Assembly (NCBI RefSeq): GCF_026262505.1
Contig: NC_067204.1
Location: 9,333,797 to 9,397,796, forward strand
DNA from: Trichomonas vaginalis G3
Lineage: Eukaryota > Parabasalia > Trichomonadida > Trichomonadidae
Direction of reading: 5' to 3'
DNA length: 64,000 bases
Shown here: piece after piece, positions 60,494 to 64,000 of the stretch
Layout: each line of letters opens with the position of its first letter
Numbering within the stretch: position 1 is the stretch's first letter
Notes under the pieces: model-generated
Told to the model about the DNA's origin: nothing
Database searches by the model: none
Seen by the model: the letters and a program-made list of their open reading frames with translations, nothing else
Translations under genes and position numbers: made by a program

Positions 60494-61432
60494 TTTTCTC
60501 AAATAACTAGTTTTACTTATCAAGATTTCAAATACTCACTCAATGATAAGAACCTAACAGCTAGTGTTTTAGGCTGTAATGGTGAGTGTAAAGCAGAATT
60601 AATTTTTCCCGCTTCAGTTCCTTATGAATCAAAACAATATACAGTTACAGAAATCGCTACTCATGTGTTTTATAATCTTCAGAACAAATTTACAAAGATA
60701 GTTTTCCCTTCAAATTTATTATATATAAGAGTTGGAGCATTCGATCTAACACGCTTCCAGTATAATTTTGAACTACCATCAAAACTCAAAGTTCTTGATG
60801 CTTATTGCTTTGCTTCATGCAATTTTAAAAATATCACGATTCCAGAATCAATAGAATTCATAGGTGATGCAGCTTTTTCATATAATCCAAATTTAGTTAG
60901 TATAGATTTATCAGAAAACAATGAATACTATACTGTTATTAACAAAACACAACTTTATTCCAAAGATAAAACTCGTTTAGTAGTCATTACGCCATCAGAT
61001 TCCACGTTTTCGATTGATCCTAGATGCCAGATAATGAGTACGCATTGCCTTGACTATACTATATGCCAAAATATTATAATTCCACCAGGAGTTCAGTCAA
61101 TTCCTTACAAATGTATCGCTGGTGCTATCTCGCCATTGACTATTATCATAACAGGAAATTCTATAATTGCAAATAACGCTTTTGCCGACTATAATGGACA
61201 AATTAAACTGATTTACTTTGGAGTGAGAATTCAAAATGATTTTTCATATTCATCTGAGTTATCTATTTATGTTTGTCCGAAATATCAATCAAAGCGATTC
61301 TTGAACGTTCCTGTTATAATCGATCCTACATCTCCATGTATTTTTGTTGAATGTCATACAGTTAATAATAAAAACTGTAACATATTTAATTTGAGTCCTA
61401 TATATTTCTTTATTTTCATTATAGTTGAATAA
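60494..61432 (+). CDS. BspA-like LRR protein, unit 4 (no ATG at 5' end)
   Basis: The frame is open for about 312 codons after a TAA at 60491. The codons before the TAA read GTG TTC GAA CTC GTT ATC, aligning with MFNQVI of unit 3. The protein is almost the same as unit 1 over the LRR region, with differences around the middle (CLDYTICQNIIIPPG) and a hydrophobic tail (IYFFIFIIVE) that unit 1 lacks. The strong similarity of units 1 and 4, which flank the more diverged units 2 and 3, suggests recent copying or conversion between the ends of the array. Confidence 0.65.
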   Translation, partial: FSQITSFTYQDFKYSLNDKNLTASVLGCNGECKAELIFPASVPYESKQYTVTEIATHVFYNLQNKFTKIVFPSNLLYIRVGAFDLTRFQYNFELPSKLKVLDAYCFASCNFKNITIPESIEFIGDAAFSYNPNLVSIDLSENNEYYTVINKTQLYSKDKTRLVVITPSDSTFSIDPRCQIMSTHCLDYTICQNIIIPPGVQSIPYKCIAGAISPLTIIITGNSIIANNAFADYNGQIKLIYFGVRIQNDFSYSSELSIYVCPKYQSKRFLNVPVIIDPTSPCIFVECHTVNNKNCNIFNLSPIYFFIFIIVE

Positions 61433-61652
61433 ATTTTCTTTCTCTTCTTCCATATATTACGTTATTGCTTATAATTAATAATTTTAATAGTGCGATATGT
61501 AGGGAAGTATCACCTTTGTGAACAGTTTTTACAAGTAACTGATATCATAAGTAATTGCAAAATGATTTATCCGTGAGAGTTTTGTTTGACAAGTAAATAT
61601 CATATTGAATCTTCATCTAACTTTACAATGATACAGAAAACAGATTTTTTTT

Positions 61653-62984
61653 TCAATCTCCGACATATATTGGCCTATGCTTAGGCATATAATCAATAAA
61701 TGATATGAATTCTTTTGGTTGTGGAAAGTTTCCATGAATAGATGCATAGACTCCAACTTCAATAGCTTGAATTGCAAGTTCAACATCAATCGTAATGTCA
61801 TTAAAATGATATTGACATTGAAAGAAATAAACTACTTTAACATGAACTGATAAAATCGAGCATATGACTGAGTAATCAAACATTTCATTACTTGCAATAA
61901 TTACAACAGTATTAGGATTCATAAAAATAGTTTTAACTGCATTGCTTCCTGTTGGCAATAAAACACATTTAATTGAAGGATAAAATTTTGCATATGATTC
62001 GATTGTTCCCAATTTATCTTCAATTTCTTCGAATTTTACTCCTGTTATATTGCTTTTAATAGCTATCATCAATTCTTTGATATTAGTAATATGCCTACGC
62101 GTCTTTAAATCTCTATTCATAATTGCATATTTTGTTGGTTTAATATTTGATACTTTAAAATAAATTCTTAGCATATAAACTAATTTTTGTATTGGAATAC
62201 CAAAATGCATAAGATGTGGCCTTCCTTCTACAGCCACGGCAAGTTTGTTAGCATGAACCCATGTATTGTTTGCAAGATAAATATATTTCCTTACTCCAAT
62301 GGCTTTAAGAACATCTTCTCCAAATTTTCTTGAAAGTTCTGATAAAATTACAACACAGTCTTCTAAAAAATCTTCAGGAACTATTGCTAAAGGTGCAAGA
62401 CAATCATCAATGAAATGTCCGAAATTATACATCCATATATGACCAAAAACGCATGCTTTATCGCATTCAAAAACTACCGGGCCTTCGTGAAATTCACGGA
62501 TATAAATTGCTGATGAATCATATGGAGGTCTAATTATATAATTATTTATTACAAATTCTCCGAATTGATTTGCATACGCATCTTTGTATATTGCTATTTT
62601 TCCTTTGAAAGTCGTGACAATATCTATTGTCCGTTTTGTTCTGAATAGTGGTGCTAAACTCAGATTTGAAAAGTATTTTTTATATGGTAAACGTTCAGAG
62701 TTTTTCAAAAAACCAAAAAAATTACCAACCGGAGGATTTTCGTAATTTAAGTGCAGAGGAATCAATTGATCTAAATATTCTGGGAACAATCCTTCTTTTA
62801 TGCCTTGAATTTTGAGTATTTTATTAGAATCTGGATTTAAATTTTGAAATTTATCAAGGCATTCAATGAATGGTTGTTTGATCTTTATTTTTAGAGTGGA
62901 CATAGGATCACTTATCGGGGAAGTAGTAAAAGAATATAAAAGTATTACTAATAAAAAGAATACAATACTAGTCTCATATTTCAT
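61653..62984 (-). CDS. GT61-type (DUF563) glycosyltransferase
   Basis: The 443-residue type II membrane protein has a short cytoplasmic MKYETS, then a signal anchor (IVFFLLVILLYSF), then a lumenal catalytic domain. Family features are a His-containing segment (WMYNFGHFIDDCLAPL), a basic NRDLKTRRHITNIKEL segment of the kind that contacts the nucleotide sugar, and the C-terminal YPSIKCVLLPTGSNAVKTIF followed by PNTVVI, matching the conserved end of GT61 enzymes. GT61 members include EGF-domain O-GlcNAc and plant xylosyl transferases that act in the secretory pathway. Donor and acceptor cannot be told here. In trichomonads such enzymes could decorate surface glycoproteins or lipoglycan. The call is moderate because the family is divergent. 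Confidence 0.65.
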   Translation of the reverse strand: MKYETSIVFFLLVILLYSFTTSPISDPMSTLKIKIKQPFIECLDKFQNLNPDSNKILKIQGIKEGLFPEYLDQLIPLHLNYENPPVGNFFGFLKNSERLPYKKYFSNLSLAPLFRTKRTIDIVTTFKGKIAIYKDAYANQFGEFVINNYIIRPPYDSSAIYIREFHEGPVVFECDKACVFGHIWMYNFGHFIDDCLAPLAIVPEDFLEDCVVILSELSRKFGEDVLKAIGVRKYIYLANNTWVHANKLAVAVEGRPHLMHFGIPIQKLVYMLRIYFKVSNIKPTKYAIMNRDLKTRRHITNIKELMIAIKSNITGVKFEEIEDKLGTIESYAKFYPSIKCVLLPTGSNAVKTIFMNPNTVVIIASNEMFDYSVICSILSVHVKVVYFFQCQYHFNDITIDVELAIQAIEVGVYASIHGNFPQPKEFISFIDYMPKHRPIYVGD

Positions 62985-63514
62985 ATAAAAAGTGACAATT
63001 CTAAATATCTTCTTTTCTAGTTGTGATCCACCTCAAAAAAATTCTAATAAAAATTCGTTTATTCTCTGAACACCGGATTCTATAGATACTAAAATGATTA
63101 TACTAGAAGATGAAAGATAACATTTTAAGTCTATGCTTTTGCCCATCTGTATTTAATTAATTCAAATTCTTGACACTTGTGTGTAGCGTCATTGAAAATT
63201 AACCTTAAATATATGAATTGAAGGTCATATCATAGAGGTGTAAGGGCACCCTTAAAATTTTGGAGATTTAATTTCTATGTTTAAGGGTGCCTTACCACTT
63301 TCTGACACTTAAGTCTTTTATCTAAATTTTCAAAGGTAAAAAGTTTATAATTTTGTTCCGGAAAAAGTCATTTTAAATCACTACATAGTACATTATATTA
63401 CTGCTAAACTTTTTTGCAACTACAATAAAGATATATTAATATTAGTGTACCCTTAAAATAATTAGGATTTTAAAATAAAAAATACAAACAGATTTTATTT
63501 AAATAAAAAAATAA
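62985..63514. other. intergenic region with mariner-like end motifs
   Basis: No gene is seen. GGCACCCTTAAA at 63245-63256 and its reverse complement TTTAAGGGTGCC at 63280-63291 form an inverted pair 23 bp apart, and GTACCCTTAAA occurs near 63450. The same 12-mer is at 17445. It may be the remains of a small repeat element. Confidence 0.45.
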
Positions 63515-64000
63515 TTAAGTATAATATCTCAGACCTTTTTCAAGTTCTTCAGGGTCAGGATTCTTCAAAAAAAGTCGTGTATCTTGTTCAATTTGTCCAT
63601 GTGATAGTTTAACAATTGCTTCGTACACGTCACCAAATGATTGATGAATAGCAATCAAAATGGAAACAAAAGGAATTTTTTCATCAAAAAATCTGTATAT
63701 TTTGTAAACAGTTTCGTAATAAGGAGATGGAATAAAAGGAGGTAAAGTATCATCGACTTCTACTTTTGGAATTGGAGGTTCTTCAACAGAATCATTTGAT
63801 ATTTCTTGGTTTGATGATGTTTCTTCGAAACTATTTGGATATTTCTTTTTATTTGTTTTTGTTTTCGTTTGTTTTTGTGTCTGTGCCTTCCTTTGTTTGT
63901 TTTTTGGTTCAGGTTTATTGGTTTTTTGTGAAAAACTCTTCCTTTTTGTGTCTTTTCGTTTGGATTTCTTGATTTCGGAATTTTCTGAGGAAATTGAATC
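63515..64000 (-). CDS. unknown protein, 3' part only (5' end outside window)
   Basis: An open frame of 161 codons enters from the right edge and ends at 63515. The visible N-terminal half is strongly basic and low in complexity (KSKRKDTKRKSFSQK, then QTQKQTKTKTNKKK), resembling a nuclear localisation or nucleic-acid-binding tail. An acidic Pro-rich linker follows. The last 70 residues look folded and helical (YYETVYKIYRFFDEKIPFVS, then IAIHQSFGDVYEAIVKLS). The order (disordered basic region, then a small C-terminal helical domain) is common in chromatin proteins, but I recognise no family. The start and any other domain lie beyond the window. Confidence 0.6.
   Translation of the reverse strand, partial: DSISSENSEIKKSKRKDTKRKSFSQKTNKPEPKNKQRKAQTQKQTKTKTNKKKYPNSFEETSSNQEISNDSVEEPPIPKVEVDDTLPPFIPSPYYETVYKIYRFFDEKIPFVSILIAIHQSFGDVYEAIVKLSHGQIEQDTRLFLKNPDPEELEKGLRYYT

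Overview
The window looks like nuclear DNA of a trichomonad (parabasalid) protist, Trichomonas or a close relative. It is very AT-rich, its genes are compact and show no introns, and it carries several trichomonad hallmarks together: a mariner element of the Tvmar type, a BspA-like leucine-rich-repeat gene cluster, large ankyrin-repeat genes, a GrpE with a short hydrogenosome-style presequence, and two Polinton (Maverick) elements. The species is not settled from sequence alone.

Layout. (1) 1-13348: Polinton copy A. It enters from beyond the left edge and is cut off inside its capsid gene. It holds integrase, a small ORF, a primase-helicase, a KilA-N gene, a tail-collar fibre gene, several unassigned genes, the packaging ATPase and part of the major capsid gene. 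(2) 13349-17360: housekeeping genes for profilin, casein kinase 2 beta and an ER J-domain/TPR co-chaperone of the DNAJC3 type. (3) 17686-19494: a decayed ankyrin gene. (4) 20125-23038: an IRE1-like ER stress sensor with a degenerate kinase but retained RNase residues, and hydrogenosomal GrpE. (5) 23858-28168: a large helical protein of unknown role, an ankyrin relic and a coiled-coil protein. (6) 28196-29495: a complete mariner. (7) 29958-31571: an intact ankyrin gene, the duplicate of the one in (3). (8) 31895-51754: Polinton copy B, bounded by terminal inverted repeats and a 6-bp target duplication, in the opposite orientation to A. (9) 53306-64000: a BTB-F5/8C protein, a 2.2-kb inverted-repeat structure, four tandem BspA-like frames without ATG starts, a GT61-type glycosyltransferase, and the 3' part of one more gene.

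The two Polintons share a colinear core (capsid, ATPase, unassigned genes, fibre) and an integrase end. Between fibre and integrase lies a variable block. Its genes (primase-helicase, KilA-N genes and a novel 313-residue protein) have a common leader and sit among arrays of short repeated sites. These arrays form inverted pairs around cassettes, and different cassettes use different site sequences. The same DNA contains miniature back-to-back hairpins, one of which sits inside a core gene of A and is absent from the matching place in B. This block is the part of the window most likely to hold something undescribed. Both elements are fossils in the sense used here: A is truncated and B has several interrupted genes, but their close similarity points to recent activity.

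Among the host genes, the ER genes (DNAJC3-like co-chaperone, IRE1-like sensor) belong to one physiological process, but their proximity is probably chance. The ATG-less BspA array and the pseudokinase IRE1 are the most unusual host features.
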